From Lingula anatina (Eukaryota; Brachiopoda; Lingulata; Lingulida; Lingulidae), in NCBI RefSeq assembly GCF_001039355.2, contig NW_019774836.1, positions 36,446 to 100,445 of the forward strand: a stretch of 64,000 nucleotides of DNA, in the 5' to 3' direction. A model generated the notes under the pieces. The model ran no database searches, was not told where the DNA came from, and saw nothing but the letters and a program-made list of their open reading frames with translations. Positions 1 to 14,100 of this stretch are shown piece by piece. The position numbers and the translations under genes are program-made. Position 1 is the first letter of the stretch; the number at the start of each line of letters is the position of its first letter.

Positions 1-1028
1 GAATGGAGGAAATTGGACATTTAAACTTGTTATATTGATATTTTTGCCATCTCAACAATTTTCTTAGTTGATCATGTGAAATGGCAGTAAACTGTATTAT
101 TTTATGTAAAAAAGTTAAAAATGGAAAGAAACCCATTTCAGTACAGTGCTCTCTTGTATACATTTAGCATTTTCAAAGTATGACTTTGGAGTTCCATGAA
201 CCTGAAAACCTTTGCTAGTCACATTTTCTGAATATTCATGATACTAATATTTTATTATAAAAAATTGATGATCATTATGCTGTTAAGCATTATATAATAT
301 TGCATCAAATTGGAAGAAAGCACAATTTTGGGTGCTGCTGGCATGATGTCCTCAATTGTAAAATTGTGTACTGTGCAAGTCTGTATCCAATGGACGACAC
401 TTTGTGTTATCAAAATATAAAATTCATGATAATAAAAGAGTGCTAAATAGAAAATAAGCATTATGAAAATAAAATGTTTGAAAACGAATTTCTTTGGTCT
501 TTTATTTTATTTCATCAGTATCCTTTCTTTTCCTAAATTAATTGATGTTTTATCTCATAATCTTCAATTCTAAAAAAGTGGCAAAGCCCAGCATTAAATA
601 TTGTATAACTGTTCATTTAATCATCACCTCTGGTGTTATTTTGGAATTTACCTTAAATATGAAAGAATTTCATAAAAATGTGAATTGCTGCAAAGTAACG
701 CTATATAAAATTTGCTTTGCATTAAAAGTACAATCATTATTACATGTAGATGCATGCATGTCCTCGGTTGTAATGTGTAGTGTCTGTCCGTGTGTGTGTC
801 CGTGTGTGTCCTCGGTTAGAATGTAAAATTCTTGTCAGCAAAAAATTAGTTTTTATAAAAAATTAATTTATAACATTCATACTCGAATAGATTTTACCCT
901 AAATTGAATGTTTTTATTTTGATTTAACCAAGGAATAAGATGTCCTCAGTTGTATGGGGTTGTGCTGATGTCCTCGGTTGGTACACATAGACAAGTATGT
1001 GTGTGTGTGTGTGTGTAAATTAATGCTT
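1..1028. other. ABCA 3' flank, no gene seen
   Basis: AT-rich sequence without convincing coding signal. It contains five scattered copies of a GATGTCCTCGGTTGTA-like motif and a short TG repeat. Confidence 0.6.
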
Positions 1029-1034
1029 TTTATT
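1029..1034 (-). other. Candidate polyadenylation signal of the ABCA gene
   Basis: AATAAA on the minus strand, about 180 bases beyond the stop codon, just before a TG repeat (998-1016). Confidence 0.4.
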
Positions 1035-1209
1035 GAAATCACAGATGACTATTTAGAATTTAATTTATGTTTTTATCATCTATAAACTATAACTGTACAC
1101 ACTTTATAAACTTGATATACATTCTACAAAAATATCATTAGAAAATTGCACCCTCATAATTTCACCACATTTTGTAAATTCCCTAACGATCCCTATCTTA
1201 AATGCTTAA

Positions 1210-4200
1210 TCAAATCAAACTTGCTCTACTTGCAAGTTCCAAAAATATCCTAGTTACCCCTGATTGGCCAACCAATGGCATGTCATCACCAGCATCAAGC
1301 AGTGGTTCATCATCATCATCTTCAGCTCCGTGTAGTGTCTGGCTCCTTTCTGAAGGAAGATCTGTCTCTCCTGTGTCATGCCTCTCACGCACCAGCTCTG
1401 ACTGCATTTTCACAAAACTGATAAATACCTGTAAATAATAATTTGCAATTTCAGAGCCTCATGTTATGATTTCTTTTCTTAAAGGAAGCAAAAGACTAAC
1501 ATGTCTCTAAGATCTAGATAACTTAAACTTTCATAAAAATATCCATGTAAACAAATTGATATCCAATAGGAAACAACTTTGATCAAATTGTTAAATGATC
1601 ATCTTTTCAAACTGCTGAAAACATGAACAGTACATCAGAATATTCAATCTACAAGGTAGGAGTAACTGTCCACAAGGGACAGTAATGCATGCTGCTATAG
1701 CGATAAAGAAGAGAAGAGCTATCAGCAGGTCAGCAGCATTCTGATAAATAAGACACATCAAATCTACAATATTTACACAATCAAAAACAAATAACCCTGT
1801 AAACAAATAATATTTACATTATCTAATGTATTCTGACATATGGAGTACTCCTCCACGTTGAGATCTCGTTGGGCCTCCTCCATCTTGGCGAAGGCAGTCC
1901 CCAGGGAGAGGGTGCTGGATGCGAGCTCGTACTGGACAGTGTTGTGATGCTGCTCCTGGAGGACGAAACTCATTTCATGAACAGAAAATTTGAAACACTC
2001 AAGTATGTTGATTTATAAGAAGAAATTGCATCAAATGAAATTAGACAGCAAAGTTTAGTCATGTACAGTCATTTAATCGACAGAAGAAATAAACTTATCA
2101 TATATAATTTGAATTATAATTTTTTGCCAGAAAATATCATAAGGTACCAATTTTTTTATATTACCTCAAATCAATATGAAAATTGTGTAACTTAAATCTT
2201 TGAATAGCACAAAATAATTTTCTAGTCACAAAACATCCAAGATAAAAATAGTCAATGAGTACATTTATATAGATATACTTTACACTGATTTTTCCTTACC
2301 TTCAGTTCAGCATCTGGGAAATGCCTATTCATATAGCGCCTGACTGCCCTGACCTCTCTATCAATATCATGACCTTTGACCCTAACAGTTACGGTGTACC
2401 CCTTGCCAAATTTATTTTTCAGGTGCTGTATGCTTCCCATGCATTTGAAATGACCGTTCACCATGATAGCCAGGCGAGTGCACAGTTCTTCACATTCCTC
2501 CATGCTGAGAGAAAGATTCAAGTACATAAAGAAGTTAGTAACTAAATTTCAAACAAATGAATTATTTTTCCCAAAACAGTTTCTGTCGATTAAATTATTA
2601 CCCGAAAAGCTTACCAAATGCTTAGAATGAATAAGGTGTTCAAATGTCACGATTTGGGAGAATTTTTCATTCTTTACAGATGTAAATACATACAAAATTG
2701 AATGTGTTTATGGCAGGAAATGAAACTATGAACATAAACTCATTTAACACTATCACTTAGTCAGTTTTTAAATTTAGATTAAAAAATGGCCACAAGGCAA
2801 ACAGACCAATAAATCAGTAATTTATTGGCAAAGCCAATTAGCTTATCTATGTAGATGACTTTCAACACAGATAACCACCCTTAAAATAATTTCAATATTG
2901 TTTTCTTTTAAATAAACAGCCTAAGACAACAAAATCACTCTTTAACCATTTTGATGGCATGTCATTTGTTAAAACTGTCATGAAGACAACTCAGCAGATG
3001 TACAGACCTGTGTGATGTGAGGATGACTGATCTTCCATCTTTGATGAGGTTAAGAATTATATCCCACAGGAAGCGCCGGGACTGTGGGTCCATCCCAGTG
3101 GTGGGTTCATCCTGGAGAATAGCAAAACACATTATTTTATCAGACCCAATGCATCCATATACAAACTGAGGGAATAAGTGGATTTAAACCACAAAGAAAG
3201 ATATTTATCAGTTATATTTAGAGACCTGCAGAGGCATTCTGTTTGAAAGTATTTCCCTACAATAGATTAAAATCCCTGAAAATGAGGTGCAATATATTTT
3301 GTTCACCTCACAGGACCAGAATTTGGCCAATAGGGGTCTTGTCTCAAAATTGGTGTAACTATATATTAAAATGCTATCAAAAACTCATTTCACATACTTC
3401 AAAAAACAATGCCTTCATTTGAGCAAAATATTCTGAATATAAAATATTACATTACTAAATTGTTTCCAAATACTATCACTTACCAGGAATATAACAGGTG
3501 GGTTACCCAGCAGTGCAATAGCTGTGGACAGTTTCCTCTTATTACCACCACTATATGAGCCAGAGAGGTTATCTGCTAGAGACAACAGATCAAACTTCTC
3601 CAGAGCCCACTGTACTACCTGAAGATTGGAAACAAAAGCAGGTGTACACTCCACACATTGATGGTGAGTTGTATTTACTGCACACTTGAACAGTTACAAA
3701 TGATAACTTTAAAAAAAAAATAAAAAGAGGAAAGGGCAACAGAAATGGCAAGAAGAAGGTGATAGATGCATGTGATGTTCATATGTCCAAACACACGGTC
3801 TGTCCAAAAAAAAAAAAAAATGAAAATAAAGCATTCGTAGTAAGTGACATTCGGGCATAGTAGTCACTGCCTTATGTGGTCATGGTAGTCACTGGCATAT
3901 GTTGGTTTAAGAATCACTGGTATATGAAGACATTATAATCCCAGATATAACTAAACTCACCATCTTTTCATCCTTGTATGGCACTCCCCTCAGTCTGGCA
4001 TACAGCTGCAGGTGTTCCCTGGCTGTCAGCTGGTCATACAAAGCATCAAACTGGGGGCAGTAACCTATGTTCTGCTGGACCTTTAACATGTCTGCATGGA
4101 TACTGAAAGACAATTGTTATGGCATTTTTACCAGTGAAGATGAGAAATCAATCAGAGATGTACTAGTCTGCTGGAAAGAAAAAGAAAGTTTCAATTGAAA

Positions 4201-5169
4201 AGTGCCAAACCCACAAGCTCTGACAGTTTCATAGTCACACATCTATAATATGAATGTAAAGGGACAAATGATACAGATATAATAGTTTTCTTATATCCCA
4301 AACTAAACCTCATTTTAGACTGCTGTCAAAATTCACAGTTTCACCCCTATTAGTCACACTAAAACAACTTTTCTAACATACAGATCTTATTTGTTTTTAC
4401 TTTGGTAACCTTGTCATGATGTTTTACCTGTATCCATTGAGGAAAGCATCACCTCCTGTGGGCTGAATATCTCCAGTCAGCATCTTGAAGGTTGTTGTTT
4501 TACCAGCACCATTGACTCCAAGTAAACCAAAACACTGGGGAGAAATACAATGTCATTTTGATAAATCATCCTCATAAATAGCTCTAAAAATTTTGTTTTA
4601 AATGCCAGCAAATTCAGAACAAAAATAGTCTTTCATATCTCTTGAGAACAATGGTATCTTAGATAAGAGTGAACACAGTTTTCTTTACCTCATATTATCA
4701 GAAAATATCTGTGTGACATGGATACAAACACACCTGCGTGCGCGGGCACACACACACAAACACACACATCAATAGAATCACTGACCTCTCCCTGGGGTAC
4801 TCCAAGGCACAGGCGGTCCACAGCAAGATGGCGACCTAGTTTTCTCGTCTTGTATATCTAATAAAATGTATTTTTTATCATATTATTATATTGTAGTCTA
4901 CTCTGGTGGCTATCAATATAATAAGCAAACAAGTTTAACATGCCGTAATATTTATATACAATCATATATCTGTTAAATGAATTACTTGATAATTGTATTG
5001 TTTATTGTATTTGAGAGAAAATATCCACAGTCAAGGTCCAGAGTTTACCTTAGTGAGGTTTTCCAGCCTCAGCATATCCTTTCTGCCACTGCCTCTGAGC
5101 ACCCTCTTCCTCTCCGCAGCAACATCCTCATCATCATCTGTGATAACTGAGCTTTCAACTTTAAGACGC
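1210..5169 (-). CDS. ABCA exons 35-43: nucleotide-binding domain 2 and C-terminal tail
   Basis: Exons: 35 (5049-5169), 36 (4786-4857), 37 (4428-4534), 38 (3961-4102), 39 (3484-3618), 40 (3008-3111), 41 (2300-2504), 42 (1818-1955), 43 (1210-1428). Walker A is [10 protein letters not shown], the Q-loop [10 protein letters not shown] and the signature [17 protein letters not shown]. Walker [14 protein letters not shown] is split by the exon 39/40 intron, and the H-loop is [12 protein letters not shown]. The tail has VFISFV at the start of exon 43, aligning with the VFVNFA motif that ABCA1 needs for lipid efflux. It then runs through an acidic patch and ends in Ser-Leu-Ile, which fits a class I PDZ ligand (S/T-x-hydrophobic). 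Confidence 0.92.
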
Positions 5170-8100
5170 CTGGCATATTAGAAAATATTGCTTTAGTATA
5201 TACCACATCATTTTTCTATTGTTTTTTATACAACAAATGGGCTAGATTTAACTTTGTTTGCAATGCATAGGTACTTCTAATGTATAACTGCTCAGTAATA
5301 ATGGTTTCTCAACTCACTTGGACTTGATGAAGAACCTGTATTCACATAGAAGTGTGATAATGAAGAAGACAAAGCCCATACTGCCCATGGCAGCCAGGTT
5401 CCTTGGCACCAGATCCCAGTCAAAGGGGGACATCACCTTCCCATACTGGCCTGGTGAGAAATACACAGTGTTTTACTGTATCAAACAGGTGACAACTATA
5501 TGTATACACACATGTGCGTGCACGTGCTGTGTCTGTACATAAAAAGGGTTTTCATACTCTCAACATAAGATGATAAAATAGTTATTCTTGACTGAAAGAC
5601 CCAATAATGTGAGTGATACACTAGATTTCAATCCACCTTGAACAGTTTACTTGCTAAATGTCACACTTTGGAAATGATGTTCTTGTAAACCATAGGAAGT
5701 TGCTTGAATTAATTGTCATAGTGTCTCTTGGTGTCACAGTCAGTTTTAACTGTTCACCAATTTTATATTAGTTTTACCATGATACCTTTACCATTAAATC
5801 TGTGCCTACCGACATACAACCTAGATCAAATTCTGATTAAAAGAAAATATTTCAGACTTATTAGAGTAGCATCCTACCTGTTCTATAATAGTACTCGTTG
5901 TGATACTCATTAAAGGCTATATCCATCAGACCTCTTCCCAGGCAATAGTTGGGAAATAGTAAGAAAACAACACTCAGCACTTTGTGAACTTCATGAAGAT
6001 CCTTGAATAGAAAGAAACAGAAATAATACATAAGTATCAAAATTAATACTCTCTTTAAAATATTTTGCATTATGAAAGTTTACAGTCCTAAGAATGCACA
6101 GCAAAATCCTAGTTTAACCAAAAATTTTTTTCGAAAACAGAAATTATGACTGATTTTTTTTTATTTAGAAAAAATCTTTTTAAGATCATAAATAATAGGA
6201 ATTCTGTGTTGAACTGTAATAAAAAGTCTTGCTCAAAAGGTGTGCTGTTCGTATATGCACATTAAAGTTGCAAATTTAACAAAATACCTTTTGGGAAATA
6301 CACATGGAAAGAAATTATGCCCAACTTTATTTACCTTGTCATAGTCAAACATATCCAGTAAGAAGCTCGTGATGATGCATGTGATGCCTACGAATAGGTT
6401 GATCACGATGAGAAAGATGTACGCTGTACTGGGCTCCTTAAACACAAAGGAGGCTGGGTACATCAGAGGGGTGATAGACCACCTGAAATAAATGATATAT
6501 ATACATATAAATACATACATATGTAGGAGCATTCAAGTGCACACAGGGCTGTGAAATCCCAGGAAAAAATCAAATCTCTGGAGATATAATCCACTATATC
6601 TGGTCTTTTCCAACATACACACACATGCACACATTCACCTCCTAATAAGACGCTTAACCCCAAGGGGGTGATGATGTACAGCACATTGCAAAAGTTGTCC
6701 CCAACCTGGGCAGCCATGTGCCAGGGTTTGGATCATAGCAAAGAAACACATGGAAATGCACACACATATGCACACACAACTTCTGCAAACACTATATTTG
6801 TATTTATACAAAAGCTTTCATACTTCATACATTGCCCTGTGTTTGTGGAAGGAAACAATCAGTATTATCTTTGATAACTGACTTACCCATATAAAAGAAA
6901 CAAGGAGACCACTGCTGGAAAGTTGGTGTCAGAGACGTAAGATGGGATGTCAAACACACGCAGTATGATGATGCAACAGGACATAGGAATCAAGTAGTTA
7001 CACTGAAAATGAGGAAAGTATACATCAATATTATTATCACGTCTGAAGATGGTTGGTTGACTTTGCATTTGTTCTTAGAAGGTGCCTAACATTGTTCAAA
7101 ATAGTTTAGATATACTCTGAACAAGAAACAATAACATTTTCCATTGGACAATTTTCAGTATTAGACATAAAAGGCATTCAGATACAAATACATACAATTC
7201 AGTTCATTAAAAGAGCAAGTCCTTATTTCTAAGATTCCATACATTGCATACATTATATACTAATTATTATGCTAATCTGCATGTGCCACGGCAGGTCAGC
7301 CTTGACGCTCCCGTCTCTGATGATGATTATGCTAATCACAGACATATTTTAAAGGTATTTACACACAATAAATATACCAAGGCTGTGAGTTATTATTAAT
7401 TTCTTTACCATATCCCAGATGTAGTTGGCCAGCCAATAGATGACCGGGTCAATACCACTGACAAACTGCAGGTGCTTGGACTTAGTGGACCGTTCATATA
7501 CCAGAAACAACACAAAACTGGCCGGCACAAAGGACATGGCACAGATGATGAAGATGGCGATCAGGACATCTGAGCCTTTCAGGCTGATATGAAATAACAA
7601 AATAACATAATGGTCAAAATAAAGCAATATCAACAGCCAGTCTCTCAACAGAGACCATGGTCTGGAGTTCACCGTTTTGTGCTCCAAAGGTGATAGCCAG
7701 CCCACTTGGGGCTGGGGGTAGGGGTGAGGGTGGGGTGAAGGTTGGGACGGTCATTTTTTTTTCTGTCAAAATGATACTTATTTTATAATGTATATCCATT
7801 CCAACACTGTTGAGAAAATTTAAAAGTATGAACCCATTTTAAAACATTGTCTGCCACACTACTCACATGGACTCTATATTGAGCTGATCATTTGTGTTAC
7901 TCATAGGATGGTTGACGACAGTGATGCCATAAGCTGCTGGGTTCCCTTTCTTCTTGGGCAGATTTGCCCTCAGAATGGCATTGTTAAGAGTGTTCAGATA
8001 GGTGGGCATGGAGTGATAGCCCTTCTGGTTATACCAAACCTGAAATTTTAGTATTTTAATTGAACATTTCATGCCTGGAAATTTCCTGTATAGTTTTATA

Positions 8101-11100
8101 TATCATAAGAAATGCCTAAACACTGTTGATGTTCAATATATTTTAGAATAAATTTGAAATTTAATTTGGTTAATGTGTTTACATGGCTTTCTTATTTTTA
8201 TGCAAACTTTGTAACCTGAATTTTAATTCTAATATTACTCATTGATTAGTTCTACATTCCACATAAATTTTGGCAAATCACCAACCAAAAGACATGTAGC
8301 CTTTGCACTGAAATATCACATTGGCAATGATAAAGCAGACACCTTACCTTTGAGACCCTCTTCACAGCGATCTGCCTGAACAAAGGTGGTGCATGCTCTC
8401 CAAACCTATCAGGTACGTAATCCCTCTCCAACCCCACGGACACCGCGCCATACCTGTGCAGGCGGAAGGCATTGGTGGTGTGCAACAAGTACTGGGATGT
8501 GTCCTGACTGGTGATGTCCACTAAGATGTCACTGGTCACCAGCTTCTTCTCCTCGGGGTTTAAGAAACCAGTGAGTGGACATACAAACCCACTGCCGTCC
8601 TTGGCGCAGATGCAGTGGGGGTAAAAATGGGGGCCATCTGGGGAGTGGGTAGCTGAAGTGAGGATTAGAGAGAAAGTTTAGGGGATTATTAAGAATTGTA
8701 TACATATTCTCATTAGGCAAACACAAACCTGCAACAAAAGCATGCAAGTACATTGGAAGATTACGTGCATATCTTATTTCTTGTGTATGACTGCATAAAA
8801 ATGTACTTTTTCTTAATTCAGCTAACTACACAAAGTCTCTTTTTTTCTTGTTCATTTTTTCTTATACCAAGGTAAAGGGCAAACATCTATGGCATACTTA
8901 CTGCTACTAGACTCTGTATCATTGTCCAGCAGGTTCAGGGTGTCTTCATCCACAGGTGGTGCTGTGGGGGGTGGAGGAACAAAATAACTCAGAGGCAGTC
9001 CCTTAACAAACACGCTCTCACAGCCAGGCTCAAAGTACTCTGCCAACAGCTTGAATGTCTTCTGGGAATAATTACCCGTCAGAGTACGCGTCAGATCGGC
9101 ATCAAAGGCATTATTGATTGGTCGCTTGAGGATACAGGTAGCACCAAGTCCTGAAGGCAACATGAAAGTCTGGATGATACTGTCTGCCATCTGTTGAGTT
9201 TTGGTCTGCTTTCCAACTGCATTTGGACTGTCTTTGGCTTGGTTGTTGTAAGGCACATAGTTTCCTCTTGGCTGAGTGTAGTTGTAGTACTGAGCTGGAC
9301 TTAGAGTTAATGGAGGTAGATTGCGGAGCTTTGGCGCCGAGAGGGCTACTGTCATGGCGATTGCAACAAACAAGGCAGGCAACAAGATCTGGGAGAAGAG
9401 GCCCTTCCAGTTTCTTCGTATGTAGTAGAACCGCTTCACAATGACAGCCAGGAGCTGCTGGAACCTCAGCATGCCACCAGAGACTATGTATGATCCTGCC
9501 CCAGGGTGTGGCTGGGGTTCATGGTCACTGCCTGCAAATAGTACAACATATGTGACAAGGATGAAGATAATTCTATAAAAAATTCAAAATATCATTTGTA
9601 AATGTTTTGTGTCAAATCTCAAAAACAAAATACATCAGGTCTTCCAATAAAAATGTAAAATTTAATTTGAAGTAAATATATTCCTCTCTATGGCACCTTG
9701 ATAAACCCCTCACCAGCCCCCTCCCCATCACATACTGCATTACATACTAGCTATACTCTGTGTGTCCTCATTCACCAGCCTGGCATACTGGGCATGTGGT
9801 CCTGTGTGTAGAGACACATGGTGTATAGAGCCATCACTCCACTGCCTTCTGTGTGCTGAGGTTGTGCCAAGGTCACCCAGCTCTACATCACCACCAGAGG
9901 ACAGCACCGGCTCCAAGTCAATCATGGCCTCGTCACCATCACTTGCCTGGTTTGTCATGCCGTATGTATCATCTAGGGGAAACTGGATGGTCTGATTTTC
10001 TAAGTTCTTCACTTCTTCCTCATCTGAAGCACAAAGCAAGACAATATGCTCAAGTAGTGGTCGAATTATTAATGGACGGGATCATGAACCCACTTCACAA
10101 AATAACGTAAGAGCAAAATTTGGTCCAAAATTTTGGACCAGAAATTTTGCTTAATTTGACCAAAGAAATCAGTGGTTGTCAGACTAAACAAAGTATTGCA
10201 CCTCTTTTATAACAATGAAGACATGGCTGCTGTTTACTTTTTTTTAATGCACTACTTCAGATTTATCCTGAATTAATACTCATATTTGAAGATCAACTTT
10301 TGGTCTGAAATTCTTATGTGAGACTGACCAAAGACAACAGTAGCAACCTAGTATCATTTCTTCAAATTATGAATTTCACACACTGTCAGGTGAAAAAAGC
10401 AAAAGAGTCAATTCCAAAACCCAAAAACTCCACAACCACTATGCACTCAGGATACCATGCACACTGAATTCACTTCAGCCATACCCAGTTCTGGATTCTT
10501 TTTTGGTTTCTCGGTCACTGTTAAGAACACCTCCTCCAGCGACGTGTCCATCACCCCATAACTGCTGATGTCCAGCTGGTCCAGGTGAGAGTCCAGTGCA
10601 TGGAACAGTTTCTCAAAGTTCCCCTTCTTGGCCTCTTCAAAGGGCAAGATGTAATGTAGCTCGTGATTGGTGGCTTTGGTTATGTAGGCCGTGCTGACAT
10701 ATTTTTTGACAAACTCTGTGACTGTATCTTCCACGCAGTAAGTTATGAAGGAGCTTGAGGGGTGGATTGTATCTGGTTCATCATCTGTGAAAGATAAAGG
10801 CATGTTTTATAAAATTGCTGCTGAACATATGGCGACATATGCTCTAGAGGTTCTAACCAAACAAATTCACAAGTGCAATATCAATTTGTGAACCATGTCT
10901 AATAATGAATTCGTTTTGCCAAAGTAAGTGTAAAACACTAAAGGCTCCATTTTTCAGATTTATTCTATAATTTGTGGCTCAGTAAGTTCAGGTATAAATT
11001 AGGGATAAAAATAAAATAATGAGCCAACAGCACCAAATATTTCCCAACTTGCACAATAAAAAAAATCTACTGTTACAGTATTACTGCATTTAAGTCACTC

Positions 11101-14100
11101 AGATTAACAATTCATGATAGAACATGAGAAGCAAAAACAACCAGATAAACTGGGGGCATTAAAAAGACTCACTGATACTATGAGCATCCACTTCAGAGGG
11201 CTTCTTGACCATTTTCAGATGGTACCCATCCCCAAAGGTACTCTTTAAGAACAGAGATGACCCACAACACTTGAGCTGACCACTAGAGATGATGGCTATC
11301 CGGTCACCCAGGAGGTCAGCTTCATCCATGTAGTGAGTTGACAGGAGCACAGTACGATCTGGAAAACATCAGAATGTATTTCGTTTTACCAGTGTTATAT
11401 TCTTATTGCAGCAGTACAGCCAAACAAATCTAAAATTTACCTTCTTCTTAATATTCTAACAGTTTGATCAGCATCTCTTTATATTAACTTTCAAGGCAGA
11501 CTCAGTCTGTGCCAAAACCTTTTTAGTCTACAGGCAATTCAGGACACCAGAGCCTAAGAATTTACAAACCCAAGCGCAAACAGTGTCCATCAACAGAACA
11601 AAGGTATAAATTTTCCTTTCCAGCCCCTGAATTTATTGGCATTTGGTATGGGGCCAAAATCACCACTGCAGACTACATACATACAAATACAACACTCACC
11701 TTTTTTGTATTTAATCAGTAAATCCCAGATTTGTCTCCTGGCATAGGGATCCACACCAGATGTCGGTTCGTCCAGGATGACAGTCCTGGAGCCAGCTATG
11801 AAGGCAATGGCAACAGACAGCTTTCTCTTCATACCACCTGAGAGACAGTCCACAGGGCTGTGACGCTTCTTTGGCAGACCCAGGTCATAGATCATTCTAG
11901 ATAGAGCAAAAAGAAAAACGTTTATGAGCCAAGATAAATCTATAGTAGTTTACCTAAATTAAATATTTGACCTGTTTTATAAGAAAAGAGGTTGATATTT
12001 TAAAATCATGGTCCTTAGTGGACTACTACCAACATATCCTGAATATCAAAAGGGAAATATTTGGCCTAAAAATTAAGAGAAGCTTTCAGTTCTAAAATAT
12101 TTTACTAAGATCTTTTACATACTGGTCCATCTCAGCCTTCATGCTCTTGGCATCCATTCCCTTTAACTTGGAGTAGAACCAAAGATGCTCTTCTACTGTC
12201 ATTCTTAAAACAAACAAAATGTATAGTTACAGAGAGCAATTACTAAAATATTAAATTATCTATGAATCATATATTGGGCAAACTGAAAATATATTTGGAA
12301 ACACACAAATCCAAATGAACGACAGAAGTCATTGTAAATCTTGTATAACATAAAATAACATTGTCAAATCTTTAGAAGTAACCTGGCTACTCATTATGAA
12401 TATGTAGAATGTTTTGATTCAGTTTCAAGTGTTTGGATTTTTCTACATTATAGGAAGTAAATAAATGTTTCATACTTGTCAAAGAGGACATTATGTTGTG
12501 GGCACATCCCAAGGCTTTTCCTGATGTCCTCCATGTCTGTCCTAATGTCCAACCCATAGATCTGGGCATAGCCTGCTGTAGGGGGAAACAATCCAGTCAG
12601 GATGGACCTGTATAATTGGATATCAAATTCATTTTAAAGTACTATAGGTCAGTTTATTTCGGTAAACAATTTCAACAGCTGCATTATAATACACTCAGTC
12701 ACAATGATAGCTTCTTCACAACAACAGCTAAAATTAGTTTTTCCACTCTAGTGTCTTTCTTGTCACCATCTTCAGAAAATGCTGCTACAACAATCACAAA
12801 AGAAAACAACTACAACTGAGTGATCAATATGTTTTGAAGAAATTAATGTTATCATCTTTAAGTCTATATTCAAAATCTTAAGTCTTACATCTTTATGAGC
12901 TTCATATTATACCTATTAATATCAATAGCTTTTATATTCGAGATACAAAGCAGTTGTGATTGTGATGAAGGAAATCTCTTGTTTCTTAAAAAAATCTCCA
13001 TGGAACAAAATTGCCATACATTGTTGTTGTTTTCCCTGCTCCATTATGCCCAAGAAATGACGTGATCTGCCCTTCAAACAAGTCCAGTGACAGCTTGTTC
13101 ACAGCCAGCTTGCCATTCTTGTACACCTAATAGAAGAAACCATTCATATAAGAATAAAAGAAAATTATTTCTTTTTCACAGCACTCTTTTTCAAAGGAAA
13201 CTGAGGTACCAATCTCACATAGATTACGACTCCCAAGGAGCCATTTTTCTAAATAAAACATGTGAGCAACCTGTGATAATCCCCAAGTATGACACAAATT
13301 TGTTTGAAGAAAAGGAGCTCATGTTCCCTTTTTTAGCTTTAGTTTTATGACTCAAAAAGTTGACAAAAAAAAAATCACACTGCCTTCACCCACCTTCACC
13401 AGGTTATCAATATGGACACCCAGGGGCAGATGGGAGGGGTCCCTCTCAAAACACTGGCTGTCATCTATAATGAAATGATTTACTAAATATAAATGACATA
13501 GCTGCAACATGTTCAGTAGTTGACATATGGAATATAAAATGAGATAACTGCAACAACATGTTCAGTAAGTGATATATTGATGTAGAATGACTTAAGTGCA
13601 AAAATCTGCATTCACCATGTTAACATCTTGAACAATACCTAATGATCTTCTGCAATATGTTCAGTACTTGACATATTGAATTTAATTGAATTTAAAATTA
13701 GATAAGTGCAACATGTTACAGGGAAGACCAAGGCACATCTGCTAGTACAATGTTAAAACTGCACAATTGGTAATAATCTTTGCAGAATTCAAGTGAAAAT
13801 AGTGTGTTTGCCCCTTGGTGTGATGCAATTTTTAATGTGACGGTGTCAGCTTTGACATTTCATTGCAAAACAGCTGGGGGTATAATAGTTACATCAATAT
13901 GACTTTTGAAAAGGCTGAATTCACAGATTACAGTCAAATCAATGACAAACAAACAATCAGCTATTTTAAAAGACATTCTACCAAGTAACATCTTTCTTCA
14001 CTTTTTCGTACTTGACCCTATAACCTTCATGAAAGTTTACAAATTCAAATAAACACATGGTTTTCATAAACTTTAGAGCATAATCACACTTTATTATAAA

